A stretch of 43,447 nucleotides of DNA, from positions 1 through 43,447 of the IMG/VR virus record IMGVR_UViG_3300044617_000784; one strand, written 5' to 3'. Made by a program: the position numbers and the translations under genes. The notes under the pieces were generated by a model that was not told the origin of the DNA, ran no database searches, and worked only from the letters and a program-made list of their open reading frames with translations. How positions within the stretch are numbered: position 1 is the stretch's first letter; every line of letters begins with the position of its first letter. The DNA comes from a virus. Positions 36,889 to 43,447 of the stretch are shown piece by piece.

Positions 36889-39383
36889 TAGGCAAAAAAT
36901 GAATCAAGGTTTACAGTTTTTTCCACACTCCATCCAATCGAATCTAGGATGACTTTCATAGGTTCTAGAAATGCTTTCTCAAATTGTAAATCGTAGTCAA
37001 CGTATTTGTCAATCCCAAGTTCCCGTGGGAAATCTTGAATATATGAGATTACATTTTCATGAATAGAGTTTGGTTTTTTGAGATAGCAGAACTTAATTTT
37101 TTCTCCATTCTGAATAAGAGAATACTTGTTTGTAAGATTCTCTTTCTTAATGTAGTGATTATAAAGAAGTGCTCCACGAACGTGAATAGGTGTTCCCTTT
37201 TCGTAGATTGAAGCACTGGATTTATACTTATTTACATCAGATGCAGAACGAGGGAATGATACTTGCTCTGGTGGAAGTTTCTTAAAGTCACTCCTACTCT
37301 TTTCAATAAAGTCAATCACATCATCTTCAGTTCCACTCATCATTAGTTTCAGTGCATCCTTAATCATCTTACGACAGGGTGCTGGAGTAGATGATTTAAC
37401 TGCCTCAATACCCATAATCTTGAGTTTTGGTTCAGTATATCGAACACCTTCACTATCCCAAACGTTGAGAATATAACGCTTCTTTGCAGTCCAGATACCA
37501 CGATCCGCAATATTCTCACGTTTCATGAACATCTTCTGGTCATAAGCATTTACATAGTCAGCCAGTTCTTGGTAAGAACTTTCAATATATTTTTCAAGTT
37601 CCATTTGACACACCTTATCAAGGAATGAAACGATGCTCTCAGTAGTTTTCTCTCTTCCTTTGAATACACATTCAACCAAAGGGCCCATATTAAGGTAAAT
37701 AGAATCAGTATCTGAAGCAATAACATAGTCAACATTCTCCGTCTTAAGAATCTTGTTGAGGTAGGTGTTCATCTTTCCCTCAATCCAACGAATAGCAACC
37801 TGTCCCGAAAGAGTGATTGCCTCAGCATTTTCTAGTTTGAAATACCTGAAATACTGATTGCCGATAGCACCATAAGCAGAGTTAAGAGAAATCTTCTTTG
37901 CCATTTGGATGTTGTTACACCTTGCAATCTCCTTTTCAAGTTCTTTTGTTGGTGTTTTTTCATATTCTTTTTTTGCTACAATCATCTTCTTTTTGAAGAT
38001 AACTCGTTCGTTATACATCTTCTCCATTAGTTCGGGAAGCATTCCACGGAAGTCCTTACGGTACATGGCACCATTAGCACACACCGCATAGTCCTTATGC
38101 AACTCAAAACTAACCTGCTGATTAAGAATCTTATCCACAGAAGCAGTGGGATGCCTCTCATCCATCAGAGTTTCTGGTGAGATGTTATACATCATAATTA
38201 GGTGTGGATATAGAGAGTTCAAGTCAAAGTTAACAACCCAATCATACACTCCAGGCTTTGGTTCCTTTACATAAGCACCAGCATACTTCGCATCTTTCTC
38301 TGTTTTTTCTTTTGGTGGAATAACAACATTACGTTTTTTCAGATAGTTGTAGATAATATTATCCCACATCCGAACCTGAAAGAATACATCAGCATAGTTT
38401 ACTTTTGCATCATATGCCATCGTAATCGCAAGTTCGATGAGTTTCATCTTGTCCTCAAGACGATCCACCAGTTCCACGTCAACGATGTTATATTCTACAA
38501 ACTTTTGCCAGTCTTTAGTATAGAAATCTTTAAATGTATCAAACTCTGAGTGATCGAGTTTCTTCTGCCCAAGTTCTACTTCAGCAATATAATCGAGACG
38601 ATATGATTCTTGTGCTTTATAAGTAAACTTCTTATAAAGATCAAGATAATCAAGTTGAGTGATACCACCAACATCATAAGAAATCTGCTTTCTTCCCATT
38701 ACTACAACTTCTCTTTCACTCACAAGTCCCCAAGGAGAGAAAGATTTCATCATCTTCTCACCCAAAACTCGATTGAGACGACGACAAATATATGGAATAT
38801 CGTAAAACTGAATATTCCAACCTGTGATTACTTCGGGGATATTTTTTATCCAATAATCAAGAAAGTTTTGAAGAAGTTGGTACTCAGATCCACATTCAAT
38901 ATACTTTACATTTGATTGTTTATTGTTGAAAGGTTTTACGCCCCAGGTAACGATTTTCTTAGTTGCATAATCCTGAATAGTAATAGTCAGAATTTCTTCA
39001 GAAGCAGATTCAGTATCTGGGAATCCATTCTCGGAAGCAACCTCAATATCAAGAGTTGCCAGTTTAATTTTTGTGATATCAAACTTAATCTCATCTTCAG
39101 GATACTTTTCGGAAATATACTGAAAGACATAACGATCGTTACCGTAGATTTTGAATCCATCTACGTTCTCGTATTTCTTATAAAACTCTCTACATTCCCG
39201 AACAGAACCAGGAACAATCGGTTCAACATTTTCACCATCAAGAGTTTTATACTTTGATTCTTTTTTGGAAGGAACAAAGAGAGTTGGTGAAAACTCTTCT
39301 TTGAACATTACACTTTTACCATTTTCATAACCACGAACGAGAAACTGATTCCCGATCATTTGCACGTTGGTATAAAATCTCAT
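36888..39383 (-). CDS. DNA polymerase, gp43 (family B)
   Basis: 831 residues. Exonuclease motifs: [16 protein letters not shown] (Exo I), [15 protein letters not shown] (Exo II), [17 protein letters not shown] (Exo III). Polymerase motifs: [13 protein letters not shown] (A), [17 protein letters not shown] (B), [14 protein letters not shown] (C, with DTDS). The C-terminus [13 protein letters not shown] has the clamp-binding look of T4 polymerase. Proofreading replicative enzyme, coupled by 4 nt to the gene upstream. Confidence 0.98.
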   Translation of the reverse strand: MRFYTNVQMIGNQFLVRGYENGKSVMFKEEFSPTLFVPSKKESKYKTLDGENVEPIVPGSVRECREFYKKYENVDGFKIYGNDRYVFQYISEKYPEDEIKFDITKIKLATLDIEVASENGFPDTESASEEILTITIQDYATKKIVTWGVKPFNNKQSNVKYIECGSEYQLLQNFLDYWIKNIPEVITGWNIQFYDIPYICRRLNRVLGEKMMKSFSPWGLVSEREVVVMGRKQISYDVGGITQLDYLDLYKKFTYKAQESYRLDYIAEVELGQKKLDHSEFDTFKDFYTKDWQKFVEYNIVDVELVDRLEDKMKLIELAITMAYDAKVNYADVFFQVRMWDNIIYNYLKKRNVVIPPKEKTEKDAKYAGAYVKEPKPGVYDWVVNFDLNSLYPHLIMMYNISPETLMDERHPTASVDKILNQQVSFELHKDYAVCANGAMYRKDFRGMLPELMEKMYNERVIFKKKMIVAKKEYEKTPTKELEKEIARCNNIQMAKKISLNSAYGAIGNQYFRYFKLENAEAITLSGQVAIRWIEGKMNTYLNKILKTENVDYVIASDTDSIYLNMGPLVECVFKGREKTTESIVSFLDKVCQMELEKYIESSYQELADYVNAYDQKMFMKRENIADRGIWTAKKRYILNVWDSEGVRYTEPKLKIMGIEAVKSSTPAPCRKMIKDALKLMMSGTEDDVIDFIEKSRSDFKKLPPEQVSFPRSASDVNKYKSSASIYEKGTPIHVRGALLYNHYIKKENLTNKYSLIQNGEKIKFCYLKKPNSIHENVISYIQDFPRELGIDKYVDYDLQFEKAFLEPMKVILDSIGWSVEKTVNLDSFFA

Positions 39384-39631
39384 TTAATCAAGTTCTGGTA
39401 CTTTTCAAGAAGTGTTGGTTTGGGATCAGCAATTGTCAGAATCTTATCGGAGTGAATCATAAAAGTATTCTGAGAACAAACTCCAACTAACCAAGGAGAA
39501 AGAGTTTCATCTGCTTCATTTAAAATGAAAGGTTCAATCAACTTACAATCTGGTTCTCCAAGTTCTGATGGGACTTCTTCAATCTGCGATACCAGAATCT
39601 GATTGTTCATCAGTAAAATCAACTTCGTCAT
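39380..39631 (-). CDS. Unknown protein before gp43, 83 aa
   Basis: Start at ATG 39629-39631, preceded by GGAG seven nt away; a longer TTG frame exists. MTKLILLMNNQILVSQIEEV followed by CKLIEPFILN and TLSPWLVGVCSQNTFMIHSD: a beta-rich small barrel-like pattern similar in layout to the gene upstream, so the two may be paralogues or partners. No family recognised. It overlaps gp43 by 4 nt and the upstream gene by 53 nt. Confidence 0.7.
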   Translation of the reverse strand: MTKLILLMNNQILVSQIEEVPSELGEPDCKLIEPFILNEADETLSPWLVGVCSQNTFMIHSDKILTIADPKPTLLEKYQNLIK

Positions 39632-39947
39632 TTTGTTCTCCAACTTTTAATACATTTTTTTCATACATATTCTTTAGTTTTTCCAGTGGTTCCACAAGAG
39701 TAACTACCCAATCACTGGGAACTGGAATCTGTTCATCCTTCGTAAAGGGAATCCAAGGAAAAAGATTGATATCAAAAGAGTGCTTAAGTGTATCCTCATT
39801 ATTCTTAGAAAGAATCTCAAAATCTTTCAAAAGAACAACCTGAGGTTTATTAAACAAATATCCAACTACTCGTTCATCCACTATCATTTCTTGAATATCG
39901 GAAATAATATTCTCTCCAGATTTCAAATGAGCAAGTTTTACAGTCAT
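39579..39947 (-). CDS. Unknown protein, 122 aa, first gene of the gp43-mazG transcript
   Basis: MTVKLAHLKSGENIISDIQE, GYLFNKPQVVLL and WVVTLVEPLEKLKNMYEKNV form a beta-rich N-terminal part reminiscent of Sm-like small barrels, with an acidic tail DEVDFTDEQSDSG. Similar to the next gene in pattern. It is directly behind the consensus promoter at 39969-39997, so it is expressed early with polymerase, UvsX and helicase. Function unknown. Confidence 0.75.
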   Translation of the reverse strand: MTVKLAHLKSGENIISDIQEMIVDERVVGYLFNKPQVVLLKDFEILSKNNEDTLKHSFDINLFPWIPFTKDEQIPVPSDWVVTLVEPLEKLKNMYEKNVLKVGEQNDEVDFTDEQSDSGIAD

Positions 39948-39968
39948 AATACTCCAATACCTCCAACT

Positions 39969-39997
39969 ACTATACCAATAAAAAGAGGGGAAGTCAA
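39969..39997 (-). promoter_or_regulatory. Consensus early promoter of the gp43-uvsX-gp41-mazG transcript
   Basis: Minus-strand TTGACT (39992-39997), 17-nt spacer, TATAGT (39969-39974), about 22 nt before the ATG at 39947. The -35 box is inside the hairpin at 39987-40020. Confidence 0.85.
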
Positions 39998-40020
39998 CTG
40001 GATTTTGCCAGTCGATCCCC
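39987..40020 (-). terminator. Terminator of the 51-aa gene, interleaved with the early promoter
   Basis: GGGG/CCCC outer pairs (39987-39990, 40017-40020) and an inner stem built on ACTGG/CCAGT with a 6-nt loop, followed by T on the minus strand. One inner mismatch and an AA bulge. Confidence 0.7.
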
Positions 40021-40048
40021 TGCGCCGACGATATTCAATTATATTTAT

Positions 40049-40204
40049 TCAATCCCCACCAGCACTTGATGATGATCTTTTAGCACATGCTTTTCCTCCA
40101 GGAGCCATAGCATAAGGAATTGTTTTGTAACATTTCACTTTTGTTTTTTCTGGAGGATTTCCAAAATCTCCCACTTTCTCCATAAATTGCTGGAAGGTTT
40201 TCAT
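40049..40204 (-). CDS. 51-residue late peptide with capsid-targeting-like start
   Basis: From ATG 40202-40204: MKTFQQFMEKVGDFGNPPEK, then CYKTIPYAMAPGGKACAKRS and a Ser/Gly end. The first ten residues closely resemble the T4 internal-protein targeting peptide (MKTYQEFIAEA), so this is likely a small internal head protein. It has two Cys and is basic. A late motif TCTAAATA lies 13 nt before the ATG, and a terminator follows at 39987. What the mature peptide does after injection is unknown. Confidence 0.7.
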   Translation of the reverse strand: MKTFQQFMEKVGDFGNPPEKTKVKCYKTIPYAMAPGGKACAKRSSSSAGGD

Positions 40205-40217
40205 GTTTTTTTTCTTT

Positions 40218-40225
40218 TATTTAGA
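40218..40225 (-). promoter_or_regulatory. Late promoter motif TCTAAATA
   Basis: Minus-strand TCTAAATA, 13 nt before the ATG at 40204, overlapping the stop codon of hsp20. Confidence 0.6.
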
Positions 40226-40655
40226 TATAATCCCTTCTCTGATGATGGTCTGGAACAATCTTTTTCAATTCAATTCTAAGGAGTCCGTCTTCGAATGTGA
40301 CGTTGGATACTTCTGTGTCGTCGGATAAAGTCCAGGCTCGTTTGAAACTTCTTTGAGCCAATCCCTTGTGGATAAACGTCTTGTCCGATTCGGAATCTGA
40401 TTTTTGTCCTTCGACAAAAAGTTTTCCATACTCTGTGTACGCATGAACTTCCTCCTTTTTGAATCCAGCAAGAGCAATTTCTAGATGAGATTCTACATTA
40501 CTTATCTGAACAAGATTGTATGGGGGATAATTTGATGTAGTTTCATGAACATTAAAGATACGATCAAGATATTCATCCATCCCGATACTGTTACGTGTAA
40601 TCTTATCCAGAAGAGCAGGAAGATCCGCAGATGTATACCTTGTGAGGTTAGTCAT
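40221..40655 (-). CDS. Small heat shock protein (Hsp20/alpha-crystallin family)
   Basis: 144 residues from ATG 40653-40655, chosen because of the Shine-Dalgarno AAAGGAG upstream; the frame is open 51 nt further. The alpha-crystallin domain is clear: YNLVQISNVESHLEIALAGF, EEVHAYTEYGKLFVEGQK, GLAQRSFKRAWTLSDDTEVS and the closing FEDGLLRIELKKIVP (the G-L-L-x-I-x-x motif). ATP-independent holdase chaperone, common in cyanophages and linked to head assembly or heat tolerance. A TATAAT at 40716-40721 may be its -10; no good -35 is seen. Confidence 0.93.
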   Translation of the reverse strand: MTNLTRYTSADLPALLDKITRNSIGMDEYLDRIFNVHETTSNYPPYNLVQISNVESHLEIALAGFKKEEVHAYTEYGKLFVEGQKSDSESDKTFIHKGLAQRSFKRAWTLSDDTEVSNVTFEDGLLRIELKKIVPDHHQRRDYI

Positions 40656-40740
40656 TATTGTAGCTCCTTTTAAAGCGAGTTTGTTTTTTGTGGACCCTTT
40701 CGGCATCCACTACTAATTATACAAGTAATCATAAAAAAGA

Positions 40741-40753
40741 GGGTGTTGAACCC
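40741..40753 (-). terminator. Terminator behind regA
   Basis: Short stem GGGT/ACCC (40741-40744, 40750-40753) with a 5-nt loop and a T-tract on the minus strand. It ends the gp44-dam-gp62-regA transcript. Confidence 0.65.
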
Positions 40754-40762
40754 CCTACAAAA

Positions 40763-41203
40763 TCATTCGGTTTCCTGTCCCTTTCCTTTCTTACCGATAT
40801 TGTACTTCTGTTCCAGAATCCAATCGTTCTTATCTTTGTAAGCAAGGACCTTGATTTGATTCAAAGGAGCAATATCGATAATAGAGTCTTCTTTCACAAC
40901 AGTGATGAGTCCCCAATCGGACAGAAGACGAGTGATACGATTTCTACGTTGAACGTCATTCACCGTAAGGTTTGCATGTTTACCATCAAGAGCAAACAAT
41001 TCTTTAAAGTGAACAACATAATACCTACCCTGTTTGTGCAGAATATGGCATGATTGATATAGTTTTTTCTCCTTTCTGGACGCAACTCCGATACGAGTCA
41101 AAGTTTCACGTACCTTCAGAAAATCATCAGGTTCATTCAAAACGACCTCCACCATCATATCGGGAGACCAGTTTACTTGTGGTTCAATTGTTTGAGTAGT
41201 CAT
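40763..41203 (-). CDS. regA: RegA translational repressor
   Basis: 146 residues. The body reads EVVLNEPDDFLKVRETLTRI, KLYQSCHILHKQGRYYVVHF, then RRNRITRLLSDWGLITVV and EQKYNIGKKGKG, which align well with T4 RegA (DFLKVKETLTRMGIA, LYQSCHILQKKGLYYIVHFKE, LLEDWGLI). RegA binds the start region of many early mRNAs and blocks ribosomes, usually including its own replication-operon partners. The first 15 residues are an added leader compared with T4. Coupled by ATGA to gp62. Confidence 0.96.
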   Translation of the reverse strand: MTTQTIEPQVNWSPDMMVEVVLNEPDDFLKVRETLTRIGVASRKEKKLYQSCHILHKQGRYYVVHFKELFALDGKHANLTVNDVQRRNRITRLLSDWGLITVVKEDSIIDIAPLNQIKVLAYKDKNDWILEQKYNIGKKGKGQETE

Positions 41204-41571
41204 TTCGTTCCGCCAGTTTCAAGTCGTTGTTTAATAAAATTAAGTTGTTCTTTATTTAGAATCTTAAAAGCTTGAGATGCTTTATCATTAATATAACCAT
41301 AGTATTGTTTAAAGCATTCTAAATCTTTGACTTTATCTTTACGGAGCCAGGGAGAAAATCTCTTCCGTTTCCTAAGACTATTTAGATAAAAAGAATACTG
41401 CATGTCTTTGTCAAGATGAGAATTCATATTCATCTCATTTGCAAATAAGATACAATCAATATGACCAGACAAACAACGATTAATAATGAATGAAGGATAA
41501 TCTTTAATGTCCTCAGAAAGATCTTCTTTTGTAAAGTTAATGGAGTTTAACCAATCTTTTAATTCACTCAT
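41200..41571 (-). CDS. Clamp loader small subunit, gp62
   Basis: 123 residues, shorter than T4 gp62 (187). MSELKDWLNSINFTKEDLSE and the following KDYPSFIINRCLSGHIDCIL are the recognisable gp62 N-terminus, followed by MQYSFYLNSLRKRKRFSPWL and FKQYYGYINDKASQAF. It completes the gp44-gp62 pentamer that loads the gp45 clamp. It is separated from gp44 by the dam-type gene, with an 8-nt overlap to that gene. Confidence 0.9.
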   Translation of the reverse strand: MSELKDWLNSINFTKEDLSEDIKDYPSFIINRCLSGHIDCILFANEMNMNSHLDKDMQYSFYLNSLRKRKRFSPWLRKDKVKDLECFKQYYGYINDKASQAFKILNKEQLNFIKQRLETGGTK

Positions 41572-42451
41572 AAAGAAGACTCTCCAAGGGATTATTTTTT
41601 ACAATAGGATAGTTAGTGACTAAGAGTTCTGTTTTCACATTTTCATCAGTTCCTTTGTCTCCACGATGTGCCATGGAGTAACGAAGTTTCCAATATGTCA
41701 ACTCATAATCTTTGTATAGTTCCAGAAGTCTATCGTTTACATTATAGGTAATCATAAACTTATGTGGACACTTATAGACATTCTCTGCAAATACATCGTG
41801 GTCAAATGACTTGTGCATCTCACGGTTCTTACCATAAAGAAAATCCTTGATGTCATAAGGAGGATCTAAGAATACAAACACATCATCTCCAGGTGCATTC
41901 ATTACTTCGGAGTAATCAATATTTGTAATCTTCCAATTCTTCATCAGTTTGGAATACTCTTTGAGTTTCTCAATACCAACGAAAGAGAAGTTGGAACGAG
42001 AAGCAGTAACTGAGAATGTACTGTTCTCTGTAAGACCAGAGAAACTACACTTATTCAAGATGAAGAAACTTGTTGCTCTCTCAAGTCCCTCTTGAGTATT
42101 GATGTCTACACGAGTTTGATTAAAGAGTTCTTTATGAGCAGCATCTTTCTCATCCTGAGTTCCAAAGTCAGATACTTTAGTTTTAATCTCTTTCAGTCGT
42201 TCGGATAGTTCTTCTCCATTATCACGAAGTTGAACCCAGAAGTTGTATAGAGGAACATATAAATCATTAATCCAGACAGGGACATCTGGATATGCTTGAG
42301 TAGTATAAAACGCAACAGAACCTCCACCAATAAAAGGTTCCCGATACTCTTTAAAGTTTTCAGGATACCAAGGAGAAAGAGTCTTAGTTGCTTTGGATTT
42401 ACCACCAGGATAACGAAGACAAGTTTTTAATGGAAAAGTTCTTACTTTCAT
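41564..42451 (-). CDS. dam: Dam-type adenine-N6 DNA methyltransferase
   Basis: 295 residues with the D12-class layout: LRYPGGKSKATKTL at the N-terminus, SAM motif I PFIGGGSVAFY, a target-recognition region (about 100-180), motif IV FLDPPYDIKDFLYG (DPPY), then CPHKFMITYNVNDR. It methylates adenine, most often in GATC or a related site, and could shield phage DNA from restriction. It lies between gp44 and gp62, which are normally neighbours, with overlapping stop/start codons on both sides (4 and 8 nt), so it is fully integrated in the transcript. Confidence 0.93.
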   Translation of the reverse strand: MKVRTFPLKTCLRYPGGKSKATKTLSPWYPENFKEYREPFIGGGSVAFYTTQAYPDVPVWINDLYVPLYNFWVQLRDNGEELSERLKEIKTKVSDFGTQDEKDAAHKELFNQTRVDINTQEGLERATSFFILNKCSFSGLTENSTFSVTASRSNFSFVGIEKLKEYSKLMKNWKITNIDYSEVMNAPGDDVFVFLDPPYDIKDFLYGKNREMHKSFDHDVFAENVYKCPHKFMITYNVNDRLLELYKDYELTYWKLRYSMAHRGDKGTDENVKTELLVTNYPIVKNNPLESLLYE

Positions 42452-43392
42452 TTAAACTCACACTCACACATAATTTCGGTTAGTGCTGCCAAGAGATTTA
42501 TTTCTTGGTCTGCAACAAATGCAATCTGATACTGATACTTAGCAATAATAAGCACAGCAGAAGGAATGCTGCCATTTTCAAGGGATGTAAGAAGAACATC
42601 GTAAAGACGGCGGAGAAGTACACCAGAGTCATTATCAAGATTATTGACGACCCATTTACGAACTTCCGTAAAGTTCTTTTCTTTGAGACTTTTAATGAGA
42701 TCATTTAGAGAAACATCGGAGAACGATGCGAGGATACCAGAGTCAATCTTACCACCAGTTGAGTAACGTTGGATCTCATTTAGAACCCTTCGGAAATCTG
42801 GGAAGTGTTTCGATACCAATTCCGCCACGACTTTTTGATCATATTCAATCTTTTCCACATCCAAGATTGATTGAAGTCGTTGAAAGAAAGATCCTGCAAG
42901 TTGAACTCTTTGCTTTCCTTTGATTGTAAAATCGATGACTGCACAACGGGAGTGAAGAGGTTCGATAATTTTGTTCTTGTAGTTGCAGGTGAAGATGAAT
43001 CGGCAATTGCTATAAAATGCCTCAATATTTGCCCGTAGTAGGAGTTGTACGTCGTTTCCTGTGTTATCTGCCTCATCGATGATGATGACTTTGTGTTTAG
43101 AAGATCCCGTAAGTGAGACGGTCGAAGCGAAGTTCTTTGCTTGGTTCCGTACAGTATCCAGGAAACGTCCTTCGTCGGATCCGTTGATGACATAGTAATC
43201 TGCCCCTAATTCATTACACAGTGCTTTTGCAATAGTGGTTTTACCAATACCAGGAGGACCTGCAAGAAGGAGATTTGGAATCTCACCCTTCTCTACAAAC
43301 TCCTTAAATGTTTTTTTAGTATCATCAGGAAGAATACAATCCCCAATTACTTGAGGACGATATTTTTCCACAAAAAGAAATTCACTTGTCAT
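42448..43392 (-). CDS. Clamp loader large subunit, gp44 (AAA+)
   Basis: 314 residues. Walker A AGPPGIGKTTIAKALCNE (about 44-61), Walker B KVIIIDEADNTGND, sensor 1 CRFIFTCNYKNKIIEP, and the SRC arginine finger HSRCAVIDF. The C-terminal collar follows. It hydrolyses ATP to open and load the sliding clamp with gp62. The N-terminus starts at MTSEFLFVEKYRPQVIGDCI, the usual EKYRP box. Confidence 0.97.
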   Translation of the reverse strand: MTSEFLFVEKYRPQVIGDCILPDDTKKTFKEFVEKGEIPNLLLAGPPGIGKTTIAKALCNELGADYYVINGSDEGRFLDTVRNQAKNFASTVSLTGSSKHKVIIIDEADNTGNDVQLLLRANIEAFYSNCRFIFTCNYKNKIIEPLHSRCAVIDFTIKGKQRVQLAGSFFQRLQSILDVEKIEYDQKVVAELVSKHFPDFRRVLNEIQRYSTGGKIDSGILASFSDVSLNDLIKSLKEKNFTEVRKWVVNNLDNDSGVLLRRLYDVLLTSLENGSIPSAVLIIAKYQYQIAFVADQEINLLAALTEIMCECEFK

Positions 43393-43395
43393 AAT

Positions 43396-43447
43396 TTAGA
43401 CCCAATCAGGTTTGCGTTCAGGCATACGGAGGTAATTATCAGACACC
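43396..43447 (-). CDS. C-terminal end of an unidentified gene (runs off the window)
   Basis: The minus strand is open from the window edge to a TAA at 43396-43398, reading VSDNYLRMPERKPDWV. It ends 4 nt before the gp44 start. Too short to name; a tiny gene with the GTG at 43444-43446 as start, or the end of a longer one, are both possible. Confidence 0.4.
   Translation of the reverse strand, partial: VSDNYLRMPERKPDWV

Noticed and set aside
40716-40750. -35/-10 promoter for hsp20
   Set aside because: TATAAT is present, but the nearest -35-like TTCAAC is 23 nt away and 17 nt upstream there is no match, so it is only mentioned as a -10.
1-43447. CRISPR array, IS element, rRNA or lysogeny module
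   Set aside because: No regularly spaced direct repeats, transposase, integrase or rRNA-like sequence is seen; the content is that of a lytic T4-like phage.

Overview
This window is a piece of a T4-like cyanophage (a marine cyanomyovirus infecting Synechococcus or Prochlorococcus). The evidence is a T4-type replication module (gp44, gp62, RegA, gp43 polymerase, UvsX, gp41 helicase, primase, NrdA/NrdB, MazG) together with cyanobacterial photosynthesis genes (psbA, two hli genes, a plant-type ferredoxin), a phage tRNA cluster and T4-style late promoters (variants of TATAAATA). Nearly everything is on the minus strand. The two plus-strand genes (576 and about 22042) each have their own late promoter.

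Layout from left to right. 1-4490: partial psbA, a small plus-strand gene, a two-domain cell-wall lysin, hli, a small unknown gene, ferredoxin, a 28-residue membrane peptide, a second hli, and a complete cyanobacterial-type SLH/OprB porin. 4583-15923: one tightly overlapping 12-gene operon for surface polysaccharide synthesis, with glycosyltransferases of several families, three GT11 fucosyltransferase domains, a sulfotransferase-like domain, a methyltransferase, UDP-sugar dehydrogenase, NAD synthetase and a GDP-mannose-3,5-epimerase-like enzyme. It reads from one consensus sigma70-type promoter. 16015-19639: small genes interleaved with nine tRNA genes or tRNA-like sequences, plus a Dps ferritin and a Phd/YefM-like protein. 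19672-22743: a basic HNH-like protein, an RlpA-like secreted protein, and a GIY-YIG homing endonuclease inserted on the opposite strand. 22744-28346: nrdB, nrdA, primase and small genes. 28353-33663: late genes for virion or internal head proteins, including a nucleotidyltransferase with a T4-like capsid-targeting start, a nuclease-like protein and a lone tRNA-Ala. 33711-43447: replication module with mazG, gp41, uvsX, gp43, hsp20, regA, gp62, an inserted dam-type methylase, and gp44.

The strongest unexpected signal is at 1205-1246. A C39-type peptidase gene ends in the slippery heptamer A AAA AAG, followed by a 7-nt spacer and a 9-bp stem-loop. The -1 frame then continues, without any usable start codon, into a GH24 lysozyme whose catalytic Glu lies only in that unstarted part. 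This looks like programmed -1 frameshifting that makes a 391-residue bifunctional endolysin. A second recurring theme is that several TTGAC(A/T)-17-TATAxT promoters are laid over the rho-independent terminator of the upstream gene. Several genes also carry a T4-like late motif exactly 20 nt upstream of the start codon.

Functionally, the window combines support of host photosynthesis (D1, Hli, ferredoxin), remodelling of the host outer envelope (porin plus polysaccharide operon), nucleotide supply and DNA replication, and delivery of small internal head proteins. All functional calls rest on reading motifs by eye; no database search was possible.
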